The translations under genes and the position numbers were made by a program. This document shows positions 10,859-21,365 of a DNA stretch of 64,000 nucleotides, in pieces. Where the stretch lies: NCBI RefSeq assembly GCF_025766255.1, contig NW_026516773.1, positions 62,001 to 126,000 of the forward strand, given 5' to 3'. Origin of the DNA: Zychaea mexicana (lineage: Eukaryota; Mucoromycota; Mucoromycetes; Mucorales; Lichtheimiaceae). Position 1 is the first letter of the stretch. Each line of letters starts with the position of its first letter. The notes under the pieces were generated by a model. That model searched no databases, was not told the DNA's origin, and saw only the letters and a list, made by a program, of their open reading frames with translations.

Positions 10859-10877
10859 CGGGTAAACTATTTACCCG
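10859..10877. repeat. Subterminal palindrome, MULE1 right
   Basis: CGGGTAAACTATTTACCCG, the mirror partner of 6997-7015, about 40 bases from the right end of the element. Confidence 0.7.
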
Positions 10878-10914
10878 AAATTTCTCAACGCGAATTTTCA
10901 GCGGCCCTAAGAGC

Positions 10915-10927
10915 ACATCAGAAACAG
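10915..10927. repeat. Target-site duplication, right side of MULE1
   Basis: ACATCAGAAACAG, 11 of 13 identical to 6943-6955. The following bases resume the reading frame of the interrupted Tc1-like transposase, which confirms the boundary. Confidence 0.65.
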
Positions 10928-11511
10928 TTCGAAATGTACTACGTAAAAGTGGCCTTAAGGCTTTCAAGAAACCAAAGAAGCCAGCCATTAGTGAGAAAAA
11001 CAGAAAGGAACGACTTAAGTGGGCCAAAGAGCATCAGCACTAGACTATTGAAGATTGGAAAAAGGTGGTCTGGTTTGACGAAACAAGAATCAATCGTTTG
11101 GAAGTGATGGTGTCGTTTATGTATGGTGCGATCCAAATATAAGGCTGACAAGAAACCATGTTAGACAGACAGTAAAGAATGATGGAGGAAGAATCATGGT
11201 CTGGAGCTGCTTTTCCTGGGATGGTGTTGGCTATATATGCGACATTGGTGACAAGAATATGGACAAGAACGATTACCTTGCCATTCTGGAGTCTGACCTG
11301 ATGGAATCCTTACACCACTATGATATGAATAAGGATGAGACCATCTTTGTGTAAGATAATGATCCCAAACACAAGTCAAAAGCTGTTATGGACTAGCTAT
11401 CTCAGCAAGCATTCTAAGTTATGAAGTGGCCTGCACAGTCTCCTGATCTCAATCCAATTGAAAACATATGGTCTACATTGAAAAGGATGCTTATAAATAA
11501 GTATCCTACCT
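10928..11511 (+). pseudogene. Tc1-like transposase, middle fragment with catalytic region
   Basis: Continues the fragment ending at 6955. It contains VVWFDETRI (first catalytic Asp), a second Asp in DNDPKH and the Glu of [11 protein letters not shown], 34 residues apart when in-frame stops are read through. Damage is heavy: TAG at 11041, one missing T near 11095 that shifts the frame, TAA at 11352, TAG near 11394 and TAA near 11415. The hAT element enters after KYPT. Most of these stops could derive from CAA, CAG or TGG through a single C-to-T or G-to-A change. Confidence 0.75.
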
Positions 11512-11519
11512 AGGGGTCG

Positions 11520-11635
11520 CAATCTGACCCACGGGTCAAGGACGGGTCAACGGGTCGGGTTGCTGCTTTTCTGACCTATGGGTCGACCCGTCCAACCCTT
11601 GACCCGACCCGTTGACCCGTTGTGACCCGAGTGTA
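11520..11635. repeat. Subterminal GACCCG array, left
   Basis: Many direct and inverted copies of GGGTC/GACCCG (for example ACGGGTCAACGGGTCGGG). Such arrays are typical transposase-binding regions in hAT elements; the matching array on the right is at about 15362-15440. Confidence 0.7.
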
Positions 11636-12064
11636 TATAGTTTAGATTTGGGACAGTACTAGTTATCCAACGGTTCCTTTATTCAGGTGTATAGCAAGAT
11701 ATACGAAAGGGAAAAAAGAATATTATGATGACATATACGAATACTGTTTATTTTATATGAAGGGCAGAGTATGAAGATAAGGGGAAGCGCTAAGGCCTAA
11801 CGGTGCAAAGTATATAGGATTTAATAAATAAGGATACCTGAAGACCAAAGATAACTTAGACTTTCGAGTAAAAAAAAGAACAAAATAGGGAAGGCCGTTA
11901 AAAAAGGAAACAGGAAGAAGTGTAAAAAGTAAGTGAGCAGTTTAGCAATAGGAGCAAAAAAAATGAATGAAAGGAAAGAGGAGTGAAAAAGAGACAAATC
12001 AAATAGGAACGACAAAGATCGGAAAGTGAGAAAAAAAAAAGGGATGAAGGTGGTGGAAATTTTT

Positions 12065-14270
12065 TTAGTCAGTTGTTATTTTTGACCAAGCCTTTACCAA
12101 AAAGCTTTCTTGTAATGCTTCCGGCAATAATCTGCTTCGTTCAGATGGCACGAATCCTTTGACATCCGAAAACAAGCGCTCGCAAGATGTTGACGTTGCA
12201 GGGATGGCGAGAAACTTGTGTGCCATTTTTGCTAACTGCACGTACGTTGTGCTTGTGCGTTGCCAGTACTCCAATTCGTAGCTTACTGGTCGTCTATTAT
12301 CGTCACCTTCGGCAAGTGCTGTCTGTGGCTCGCTTACATATGCTGTCAACTCATCTTGGATTATTTGCCTCTTGGGACGGTAGCGATTGCGACGTATCTC
12401 CTCAGGTGACAGTGCTCGAGCCTCACGGTCAGTGGTGCCATTCACAGTCTTGAACGTGCTCCATTCTGCTTCGACACTCATTCTAGCTGTCTCTTTAAAT
12501 TCTGGCTCCCATTCCCGTTCATCCCAGTAAGCATACTTTAGGCATGGGTCCATTGCTGTGGCGACGGCATATACGGTGGATGAATCGGTTCTTGCATAAT
12601 CCATTTCAAGTTTTGCTTGGGCCTGTCTTGCTGCGTTACGCAGGATTTGCGGATTTGACGTGTCGTCTTAGAAGTCTTCGAGATCGTCAATGAGCACGTT
12701 GTATGCGAAGATTACTTTGTTGATAGACGGGTAACTATTGATGAACCATGTTGCTTAATACATTGCTGTATGTGATGCTATTACAGCGTGTTATATTTTC
12801 CGTAATAACTTACTGTGATGTTGATAGCTCTTCCGTCATAATTTTTAGACTATCCAGCAATACTATGTCCTTTTTCATGTATGGCTCGTCTTGGGGATCC
12901 AACTGATATATTGACTACTCGCTAAAGAAGTCGCAGGTTGCATTATACGCGTCCTTCACCCTCAATGCCCGTACCAGCATATCATAAGTGGAGTTCCATC
13001 GTGTGCACACATCCAATTGTAGCTCGAGCTGCTCGCCATACTTCATAGAACAATATTCATGCTATTGTTTTCGGTACTTGGTAGTGAACATCCTTATAAC
13101 ATGGTAAAATTAAGTTAATATTTGTGTAAGCGGGCTTGACCATTTATGCCAGTGATTTATACCCTACCTGATTTTCTTTATTCCTACTCGTAACTTAAAC
13201 ACCACGTTGCTAATATCTTGATCGGCTGCAATATCTGATTCAACAGCATTATCGAGCAACGGCTGTGAACGCAACCCATCTTTGATCAGTACTTGCGCAA
13301 CCAAATTGACGTCGTGACCAATACACGGGATAAGGTGTTTGGCTGCCTGGAAATGGAATGCGCGACGACTCTCCCCTCTTGTCTCAGCACGCCTTTCTAG
13401 CTCTTTAGCCATGGACAGGTTGTCGGAAGCATTGTTGGCGGTAATGGTAAACAGGAGATGAGTAATGTCGAAATCGTCGAGCACTTTTAGGAAATGATCA
13501 GCAAGAGCTTCTCTGGAATGGCGTTCATCTGGAAGCTGGAGACTGACTAAAACCTCCCGCTGCACCCAGTACTTGTCAATGAAATGAGCGGTAATACCAA
13601 GGAAATCATACCCCCACTCTGAGGTCCAGGCGTCCACGGAAAAAGAGAGATATTGTTGCGCTTGCAAATAGGACATGATGCCCGCCTTCTCGACCCGATA
13701 TAACTAGGTGATGTCGCTCTTGATGGTATTGGCAGTAATCGGCGCGACAACATCAAACGACGGTGCTGCCTGAGTGAGCTGGATAAACTTGCGAAATTTT
13801 TCATTTTCCACCATCGTGTATCCAGACTTTGTGCTGATGATGAAACGTGCTTGTTGCTCCCGCCATACTTCTCGAGTAACGGTCGTTGCTTGGATAGACA
13901 TACCACCACGAGCGAAACTGTCCATTGGCCCAACAACTGCCACGCTGCCTTGCTCGCACTTCTCCTTCGTAATGCTGTGTCTATTTTGCAGGTGACGGAT
14001 AATGTTACCGGTAGATGAACCAACATATGACTTTTGGCACCTTGAACAAGTAATCTTGATAATGCGATTCCTCTCGTCTTTTGTAGCATCCACAACCTTG
14101 TATTTGTAAATCCATGGCTCGTCTGAACCGCGTGCCATACTGCTTTGGCTAACCATTGCTGCACTGTGTTCTGTCTCGCTTGTGGTTGTTTCGTGAAAGT
14201 CGCCGGCTTCCGATTCAGTGGGATCCAAGGACATAGAGGTCAAATTGCTGTCAGAACGGGTGAACTCCAT
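12065..14270 (-). pseudogene. hAT transposase (BED finger, RNase H-like core, hAT C-terminal domain), inactivated
   Basis: Reading from the ATG at 14270: a BED-type zinc finger (ITCSRCQKSYV ... IIRHLQNRH), the core with FSVDAWTS and the typical LVAQVL and LDVCTRWNSTYDML segments, and at the end the hAT dimerisation region with LAIPATSTSCERLFSD near 12130. A GTAGGG donor near 13165 and a second intron near 12770-12820 are plausible. In-frame stops are at 13704-13706 (TAG), 12668-12670 (TAA) and two TAGs between about 12915 and 13065. All are codons reachable from CAG, CAA or TGG by one C-to-T or G-to-A change. Length with stops ignored is normal for an autonomous hAT. Confidence 0.8.
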
Positions 14271-14279
14271 GATGGTGTA

Positions 14280-15360
14280 TGTGCTAGGTACGAAGGCTGT
14301 TAGGTATCAAAAAGAATAGCTGAGAAAATAAAGATTACTTTGCAAGAAAACGGAAAACTCGTATATATTTATATCTTTTTTTTTATCGCTGTCTACGTTG
14401 CATAGAATAGAACATATAACTACTACTTAGAAAACGGTACATCTTTTGCTTTTGGGTATACGGACATCATGCCCAGTTTGGCCATGCTTTGGACGCATAT
14501 ACTTGAAGCTTTAGTTGATCTATTATGTAGCATAAATAAAGCTTCTTTTACAATTTTCCAAAAACATTTTAATGCTGATGTAACTAGATGTTTTTGGAGC
14601 AAATACGTCATTTTCTCCACACTCCTGGACGGTACAGGTACGTTTCCCTTTTAATTTTACGATCGTCCGAATCAAACTTGTCTACAGTGACTAAACACAA
14701 CGTTTGACTACCGTTAGGCAGCAATCATTATTATAGCTCGATCTTTTCGTCATTGCGTTCAATACTTCATCCTTGGTACAAATACAGCACCACTGCTTTC
14801 TTATCTGCAGCCTTTTTGTCACTGTTTTTTTTACCGCATCCTTTTTTGTCGCTGCTGCAGCACCACTTCTCTTTTCTTTACACCTGTCCTTTTTCGTCAC
14901 TGCCCCGTCCTTGCTCAGTACCACTACTTTTATTTAGTACGGCATTTGTTGTCAATACCGCAATCTCACACACGACAACTTTTCTTTTGTTTCATCCACT
15001 ATAAATGCACAGGAATATGATCGCCCATCGCCCACTTATTGCAAAACACACCATTTAGCCCGTCTCACTGACTATGCAATACAGTACTGATTTTTTTGCT
15101 GCTCACTTTATTGCCTTCCCTTTTTTTTTATAATCTTCAAATTCTCTCCGTCTCCATCCCAATCTGCCCATTAAGTTTCTGGGTTCTGGCCAGTTAACGC
15201 CAATGCTAGTATAGACGATTTATCAAAAAACCAATCAATAAATAAAACTATTGAGCTTATTTATTTTACTTTTAGTATATATTTTCTTCTTAAACTCGTC
15301 ATTTTGTTTCCTTTTGGTTACAAATCGTTGAAATCTTTGCGAAATCGTTGAAATCATTGC
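14280..15360. other. 5' non-coding part of the hAT element
   Basis: T-rich and CT-rich sequence between the transposase start and the right subterminal array. No coding region supported; promoter for the minus-strand transposase would lie here. Confidence 0.5.
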
Positions 15361-15465
15361 CAACCTGTCAACCTGAGTTTTGACCTGTCGGGTTGAATGG
15401 GTCGGATCAGGTCAGTGTTTTCTTGACCCGACCCATCCCATCCAATTGCGACCCCTGATCCTTCC

Positions 15466-15612
15466 CCAGCATCCAATAGAGATGAACTGTTCCAGAGAAT
15501 TGGTAAATGATGGTATAGCATTGATGCAACAGAGTGCCAAAAATACATTAACTCTATGCCTAATCGAGTGCGGCAAGTTATAGAAGCAAAAGGATTATGG
15601 ACATCATACTAA
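15466..15612 (+). pseudogene. Tc1-like transposase, C-terminal fragment
   Basis: Resumes the frame interrupted at 11511: after one copy of the hAT target duplication it reads PASNRDELFQRIGK, a TGA near 15508, WYSIDATECQKYINSMP and ends IEAKGLWTSY-stop. The end of the frame lies 40 bases before the right terminal repeat region, which is the usual layout of Tc1 elements. Confidence 0.7.
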
Positions 15613-15652
15613 AAATTAATTGTACCTTAATAAAACATGAAGATTTTTGAAA

Positions 15653-15862
15653 GTGTCAAAAAAGTGTCCCAATGATAGTTTTAAAGAAAATAGCTCCTAC
15701 TCCTTTAATACTCCGCCCATTATTATATTATTTTGAAGTCCACTTGTGCATATTCACACCATTTAATATACAAAGTTTCACATTTATTGGTTCAGTATAT
15801 CAAGAGGAAAAAGAGAAAATATCCAAATGTACCAATCATTGGGACACTTTTTTGACCTAGTG
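15653..15862. repeat. Right terminal inverted-repeat region of the Tc1-like element
   Basis: Matches 6345-6489 in inverted orientation over about 150 bases and extends ~60 bases further out. It contains an inverted pair of GTCAAAAAAGTGTCCC blocks, one at 15656 (direct) and one at 15837 (inverted). Outer end CTAGTG precedes TA. Confidence 0.65.
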
Positions 15863-16025
15863 TAAGTTAAAGTATCAGAAAGTTGATTATTGTATAAACA
15901 CACACACATATATGTATATATATAGCGAGAGTGTATGTGATATATATAGAGAGAGAAAGAACACTGTTCATGAGACACTTGTAGGTAAGTGTTTAGAATA
16001 ACTACCGTTATTCTAGGGTTTCGAC

Positions 16026-17745
16026 TAGGGATCGGTATCAGAACCGTAGAACCGGAACCGAACCGGAACTGAACCAGTTCTGTATACTTAGAACCGCAGA
16101 ACCGAGAGGCAGAAGATTGCAATCAGCGATTTTGGTAATTAGTATGGTGCCCGCCACCTAGAAACAACAAGTGGACATTTCAAAAATTTAAGATTCCGCC
16201 TTTATAAATTTCCATTTTTAGTTAAGTGATATATTATTCATCGAAAATTTGCTAGTAGGACTTATATTTTTTCTGCTTTTCATCCAGTGAGTCCTTTCTC
16301 AGAGGATGACTTGTATAAACAAACTACTCTCGCATGATTCTTCTTACATGATTATTAGAAGCTGATAGTTCTCTTTGAACGCACAAGAAATTTACTTGAT
16401 TGTGTTCTTTGACTCTTGCACAATTTTAAGGTTCTTCTGGTACTTGTTGAGTCTCCCCATTGTATACAATGTTTTGGAAAAAGAAGGAACAATAAAACTG
16501 TCAACCTACTTATAATTTACCTGGCACCATTACAGTCAATGTTGATTGGAAGGCTGAGGTATATATTGCAACAATGCTTACCACTAATGTTACACTACCT
16601 TCTTAATATGGAAATCGCTGATTCAATGTCATATACTATAGTGTATAGTAGGGTGGACATTCTGACAAAATCCTCTGCTAAATTTTGAAATCGACACCAA
16701 CTTCAACACTTTATTTCTCATTTTTTTTGCTTGTATGTATACAAAAACGTTTCATAGAAATATTCTTTGAGCCTCTCTCTATCATTTTGTGAAGTCAAAA
16801 AAGTGGGTTGTATAAGTGAAAAAAGTTGAAATAAAACATTGAAAATTGGTCCAAAAATTTACGTTTCTAGGTGGCAGGCACCATATAAAGTAGGCTATAA
16901 TGGAAGTTACGAACAATGTTATTCCGAAAAGACCATGAAGTAGTGTATTTGCAAGCCATGCTATATTGAAAAACTTAACAAAACCTGCAAAAGCAGAAGG
17001 GGGTGAAAAATAGTAAAGAAGAGAAGGAAACAACACTTTTTCTGACAGCAGCTTGCTTTCTCCGCCCATGACGCACATCATTACTTGTTCCTCTACTTTG
17101 CTACCCACAATGCATTTTTCTCTATGACGTACTACTTTACTAGATTTATCTTGGCTTCTCGATCAGTTCTATTAAGTTTATGCATTCTGTTTGAGATTGC
17201 GCATTCTGGGGCTCATAACAGAATTATCTTACCCATTCACCCTTTGCCTTTTATGAGACACTATACACTATACACACGTAGAGACACAGCAGCTGTATGT
17301 ACTGGCGGTTGTGGTTCAATTCCTCCAATGTTACAATAACATATTGTACTAGTAATACTAAGTCGCTCTAAGTAAGTACTATAAGCTCCACTTTTTTTTG
17401 TAAAAACTGTGCTTTCATCTTTTAACCTTGCAATGACCCACATCGTATAAGAATGTTTACATTCTGTTTCTCTTATTCATTTTGAGATCGCTGTTCAATG
17501 TATAATAATAAACTACTCTTTTTTACTGCAGTATTCAAGTATACCGCGACATTTGAACACACATATCAGCTTTCATTTGAAGATACCGAATCTCGCCTTT
17601 TTTATATACATGATGGGTTCGGTTCTTCGGTTCGATCCTTCGGTTCTACGGTTCTCATCGGTTCTAGTCAGTTCGGTTCTTGCTTTAGACGATTCGGTTC
17701 GGTTCCCTTCAAAAACCGAACCAAACCGAACCGTGCGGATCCCTA
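16026..17745. mobile_element. Non-autonomous hAT-like element with GAACCG-rich ends
   Basis: Begins TAGGGATCGGTA and ends (complement) TAGGGATCCGCA; flanked by 8-base near-duplications GTTTCGAC (16018-16025) and GTTTCAAC (17746-17753). The first 80 and last 140 bases are packed with GAACCG/CGGTTC hexamers, parallel to the GACCCG arrays of the autonomous hAT upstream. No transposase is readable inside. A 739-bp TA-flanked repeat is inserted in it. Confidence 0.7.
16145..16883 (+). mobile_element. 739-bp TA-flanked repeat, copy A
   Basis: Ends are inverted repeats: TGGTGCCCGCCACCTAGAAA at the left and the complement TGGTGCCTGCCACCTAGAAA at the right, with TA on both sides. An almost identical copy, in opposite orientation, lies at 23118-23855. 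No coding region is convincing. TA borders and lack of a transposase suit a non-autonomous Tc1/mariner-type element, though the length is large for a MITE. Confidence 0.75.
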
Positions 17746-17753
17746 GTTTCAAC

Positions 17754-18046
17754 TACTTTCTCAATGACCAGCTACCCACATCATCGAAAATCAAAGATTT
17801 TCTCTGACCACCCCTAATTATATTGATCATTCTTTATTATCTAAAAATAAAACTTAAAAATTAAATATATAAAAAAATTAAAAGTTAAAAAATCAATAAA
17901 GTGTTAAACAGCCTTCAAAGGAGTGGTTTTCATCTGTATACGCTCGACCAGTATTCCATCAAATAACAAACCTTAGCTAGTATCATGTAATTGAATAAAG
18001 CTATTTTTTTAAAATCTATATAATGAATATTCCACAAAAATGTTTT
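17754..18046. other. AT-rich spacer
   Basis: No gene or repeat family recognised between the hAT-like element and the 28-bp tandem repeat. Confidence 0.4.
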
Positions 18047-18171
18047 GTGAACGTGTGACCGCTTTGGTATTCCACAAAACGTTTTGTGATTTTCTTGTGA
18101 ACGTGTGACCGCTTTGATTTTCTTGTGAAAGTGTGACCGCTTTGATTTTCTTGTGAACGCATGACCGCTTT
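18047..18171. repeat. Tandem repeat, 28-bp unit
   Basis: The unit GTGAACGTGTGACCGCTTTG plus ATTTTCTT starts at 18097, 18125 and 18153; a partial unit starts at 18047, separated by a 22-base insert that repeats ATTCCACAAAA. Single-base differences distinguish the units. No function visible. Confidence 0.8.
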
Positions 18172-18757
18172 ATCGCTACTTAAGATTCACAAGAATCCAC
18201 AAGAATTCTTGTTACTTTACTTAGTGTTTACAAGAATTTTCCTACAGTGTACAATAACCATCCTTTGCACTTGTATAACTCTTATAGAACCTTCTTCTTT
18301 GTCTTTCTTATACAGTATATCGGTCATCATACTTTATTTTCATCCAATCCACATCAACACAAAAGGAAGGAAACCCGTCATTTATCCTTCCTGCTATCTA
18401 CAGCTCATTTATCCATCAAGACCGGCGATGTTAATGTTAGTATATGCAAAAGGATAAAAGTAATCGCGTCAGGCTGTATGCTAGTAAGCCAAAGGCGGAT
18501 CAGCGTCAGGTTGTACACGATTGTGTTTGGGTAATGGAGAAGAAGATTGGTGCGTCGTTGTTGTTGTGAGTACGAATCGAATATGCAAGTAGAAGACGAT
18601 GTTGTATTACACACGTAAGTTTGATGTTGGAATGGTGTAAGATGGTGCATGAGTATATACAGAGAAAATGAGAAAGAAGCGGTAATTCTGAATGGGCATA
18701 TATCCACTAAAGCTATACCCCAAGCACAACCGATAACCCTTTCCTTACCTTGTTCAC
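18172..18757. other. Spacer without a supported gene
   Basis: Contains a short near-palindrome around CACAAGAATTCTTGTTACTT (18195) but no credible coding region. Confidence 0.4.
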
Positions 18758-18961
18758 TTAGAGCAAGTCCAGTGGACTAGCTAAATTTTCCTCTATTTTC
18801 ACCACTCGCTATCCCAATTATTCTTTTTGGCGAGTCAATTTTTACAGCGGACTAGCTATTATTGCTGACTAGCAATAGCAGACTTAAATTGTGTGATTGT
18901 CTTTTTGCGTTCCTGCGTATTTGTTTGTTTCCTGCTTTCTCTCTCCCATCTTATATTAAAT

Positions 18962-20447
18962 ATGCCTAACTTGAAACGCCTCATGAACCTTATTGTTGAC
19001 GAAGAAGAAGAAGAGCAGCGTCGCATCGCTGTGTTCAAACGTCGTATAGAAGAGATCGACCATATGATCCAACAGGAGTATGTGACAAAGAAAAAGCATC
19101 ATGGATCTGTCCCTGGCCGTCAAACGACTCACCGAGATCGCATCGCAATGGATGCACATCTGTTCAAAAACTATTTTGCCAAAGATACGGTGTATCCGGC
19201 GCATATGTTCAGAAACCGGTATCGAATGGATCGAGACCTGCTGTTGCACGTGATGGAGGGTGTGAAGCAGTAGGACGATTATTTCGTCCAGAAACGCGAC
19301 GCCGCTCACAAACTCGGCCTCTCGTCGTATCAAAAAATTACTTCAGCAATGAGACAACTCGCGTATAGTGTCCCAGCAGATGCAACCGACGAGTATGTGC
19401 GCACGGGCAAGTCGACGGCGCTCGAATGCCTCAAACGGTTCTGCGCTGCAGTTATTGCTGCTTTTGGCGACGAGTACTTGCGCACGCCAAACGAGGATGA
19501 TATCTGCAAGATCTTAGCCTTCAATGAGAAGCGTGGCTTTCCAGGCATGCTCGGCTCAGTGGACTGTATGCATTGGAGATGGAAAAACTGCCCCACCACA
19601 TGGCACAGGCAGTATTCTGGTAAGGAGAAGGCACCCACTGTGGTATTGGAAGCTGCTGCTACTCATGACTTGTGGATCTGGCATGTCTTTTTTGGGTGTC
19701 CCGGCACATTGAATGAGATCAATGTGCTTGAGCGATCGCACCTCTTTGCCGATCTTGCTGCTGGACGTGCGCCACTAGTAGATGTTTCCATCAACAGCCA
19801 CGAGTACAACATGGGGTACTATCTGGCCGATGGAATCTACCCTCGCTGGGCGACGCTGGTCAAGCCCCTTTCGAACCCGCATGGCCTTATTCTTTTACTC
19901 ATAATAAATGATAGTTTTATAGAAGGACAATGGCTAGTTGAAGGCTGCTTTTTGTGGAGCATATCTACGATCATTTGTATTTATTTAAAATGAAGACATT
20001 AGCATCAATACGGAAAGAAAATGAGTGAACAATATTGTGGAGATCATGCTTCTTTCTCTTATTAATTTGAATATTCGCGATGTAGCTTTTTCAAACAATG
20101 CAAGAGGCCGCACGAAAGGACATTGAACGAGCTTTTGGTGTTCTACAAGCTCGGTACAAGATTGTCAAGGAACCGGCTCGATTGTGGAAGCTGGAAGAAC
20201 CCACCATAATCATGAGACATGTGTGATTCTTCATAATATGATAGTCGAAAACGATCCGGATGTCTCACGAACATTGCATGAATGGAGATACTCGTAAGAA
20301 GTCTTTGATTAAGCAAGAGAAAATCCATCCATCTTGCAAGATTTCATCCGACGTCACAAAGAAATTAGGGATGTAAACACGCATGATCGTTTGAGACATG
20401 ATCTCATGGAACATCTTTGGCAAATGGAAGGTGAACAGGATACATAA
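18962..20447 (+). pseudogene. Harbinger transposase 1 (DDE_Tnp_4 type), inactivated
   Basis: From the ATG at 18962 an acidic N-terminus leads into the Harbinger DDE region: D in GSVDCMHWRWK, D in LADGIYPRWATLV, and E in ARKDIERAFGVLQARYKIV. A TAG at 19271-19273 breaks the frame. Between about 19893 and 20087 roughly 195 bases without homology and without a clear GT donor separate the second Asp from the Glu segment, so this is either a decayed intron or a small insertion. The end HDLMEHLWQMEGEQDT-stop is of the usual type. Confidence 0.75.
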
Positions 20448-20571
20448 ACCCTACTTCCATCCCCACCCTTTTCTCTCCTTTTCCCTCTTTCCTTTTCTTC
20501 CTTTCGTTTTTTGTTTTCTTAACCTCTATCTGAACTTCTTTTCCTTAAAAGACATCGCTTTATTCTTCTCC

Positions 20572-21104
20572 TTACTCTTCTTCTTCATCGCTTTCTTCTA
20601 CTTTCTGTTCTTCTTGCTGTTGTTGTTGTTGTTGTTGCTGCTCACCAACAATGCGGGCCAAAATCCGAGCCTTCATAGCCATGAAGTAGGCACAGGCGAG
20701 GTCGTCCATGCCGTCCATGGGAATCACTATGATCTGCTGGTCAGCTATTTGAGCGAGAGCAGCAGATCGTTCTTGTGAGAGAGCGAGCTACTCACGCTCA
20801 ATAGCCAACGACTCGGCACGCATCTTCTCCCACTGGTTGTTGTCAGTGGCCTGGCGCTTAGCCTGTTTGCGGCCAATCGGTCGGCTATGGCCATCGTCGT
20901 CATCGTCAACGTCGTCATTTTCCTCGCCATCACTGCCATTGGTAGTGGCGGCAGCAGGTCTTCTTCTTCTTCTTGTACTTCTTTTGGTCTGGCTGCACCA
21001 CTTTTCTGCATACAGGAGAACCTTCCAGCAGTGTTCCAGTTTGAAGCCACTGCTGCCGTGCTTCTGCCAGTACAGGCTCTTGGCTGCTGCAATCTTCAGG
21101 TAAA
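20572..21104 (-). pseudogene. Harbinger 1 accessory Myb/SANT-type protein, C-terminal part
   Basis: Minus-strand frame reading AAAKSLYWQKH, an acidic stretch, RPIGRKQAKRQATDNNQW, and MDGMDDLACAYFMAMKARIL, ending in a glutamine run encoded by a CAA repeat and an acidic tail. This is the pattern of the second protein of Harbinger elements (related to plant NAM-associated and SANT-like proteins), which helps the transposase bind DNA and enter the nucleus. A TAG at 20788-20790 interrupts the coiled region (ERE-stop-LALSQ), consistent with CAG to TAG. The N-terminal DNA-binding part is missing beyond 21104. Confidence 0.6.
20618..20641. repeat. (GTT)n microsatellite
   Basis: GTT triplets, read as CAA (Gln) in the minus-strand Harbinger accessory gene. 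Similar CAA/GTT runs recur at 52739, 52963, 53455 and 54998. Confidence 0.8.
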
Positions 21105-21365
21105 ATAAGGTTGCTCTTATTTCGCTCCAAACAGAGAACACCATACCCTAATGTAGCAATAGAAAATACATTTTCCGTTCTCCTTCCATAAGAGGGCTTC
21201 TCGGAGGCCTCCAATTTTGGTAGTGGCTTCTCTGATGGAAAGGCCTCCGTGGTGGCTCGCTCGGATCGATATAAAAGGAAACTGTCACTTTCATGAATAA
21301 TAAAAGTATCGAAAGAAAAATACACCCTCTATTTTTCATCTATTTTATCTGCTTTTATCATAAAA

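Larger units (their letters stand above)
6956..10914 (+). mobile_element. Mutator-like element MULE1
   Basis: A 3.96-kb element with imperfect terminal inverted repeats: TCATAGGAGCTGCTGAAAAT at the left and, inverted at the right, GCTCTTAGGGCCGCTGAAAAT, each followed by ATTCGCG. A 19-base near-palindrome of the form CGGGTAAA-N3-TTTACCCG sits about 40 bases inside each end. It is flanked by a 9- to 13-base target duplication and encodes a Mutator-type transposase with a SWIM zinc finger. A related element with the same ends lies at 34571-38193. Confidence 0.8.
11512..15457 (-). mobile_element. hAT transposon with GACCCG-rich ends
   Basis: Terminal repeats TAGGGGTCGCAAT (left) and, inverted at the right, CAGGGGTCGCAAT, flanked by 8-base duplications ATCCTACC (11504-11511) and ATCCTTCC (15458-15465), as expected for hAT elements. 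About 120 bases inside the left end and 90 bases inside the right end are packed with GACCCG/CGGGTC hexamers. The element encodes, on the minus strand, a BED-finger transposase with the hAT dimerisation domain. It sits inside the Tc1-like transposase gene. Confidence 0.85.
6345..15862 (+). mobile_element. Tc1-like transposon split by MULE and hAT insertions
   Basis: The right end reads GACCTAGTG next to TA (15863-15864). Left and right terminal regions are long imperfect inverted repeats: the left begins TATAGTGGACCAATC at 6343, the matching sequence on the right lies near 15785-15799, and the block ATCATTGGGACACTTTT occurs at 6466 and, inverted, at 15653-15676. The right side has an additional outer copy of that block (15835-15856) that is absent on the left, so the outer ~60 bases of the left end are missing, cut off where the composite transposon now abuts. 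The coding region is a Tc1-type transposase interrupted by a Mutator-like element and a hAT element. Without those insertions it would be about 1.6 kb, the usual size for the family. Confidence 0.75.
18761..21110 (+). mobile_element. PIF/Harbinger element 1, right end not found
   Basis: The left border reads TTA then GAGCAAGTCCAGTGGACT, a terminal repeat typical of PIF/Harbinger elements, whose target is TTA/TAA. Two convergent genes follow, a transposase (plus) and a Myb/SANT-type accessory protein (minus). The expected complement (AGTCCACTGGACTTGCTC) is not seen downstream; the accessory gene is cut off near 21110, where element 2 appears to begin. The element is thus truncated. Confidence 0.65.
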
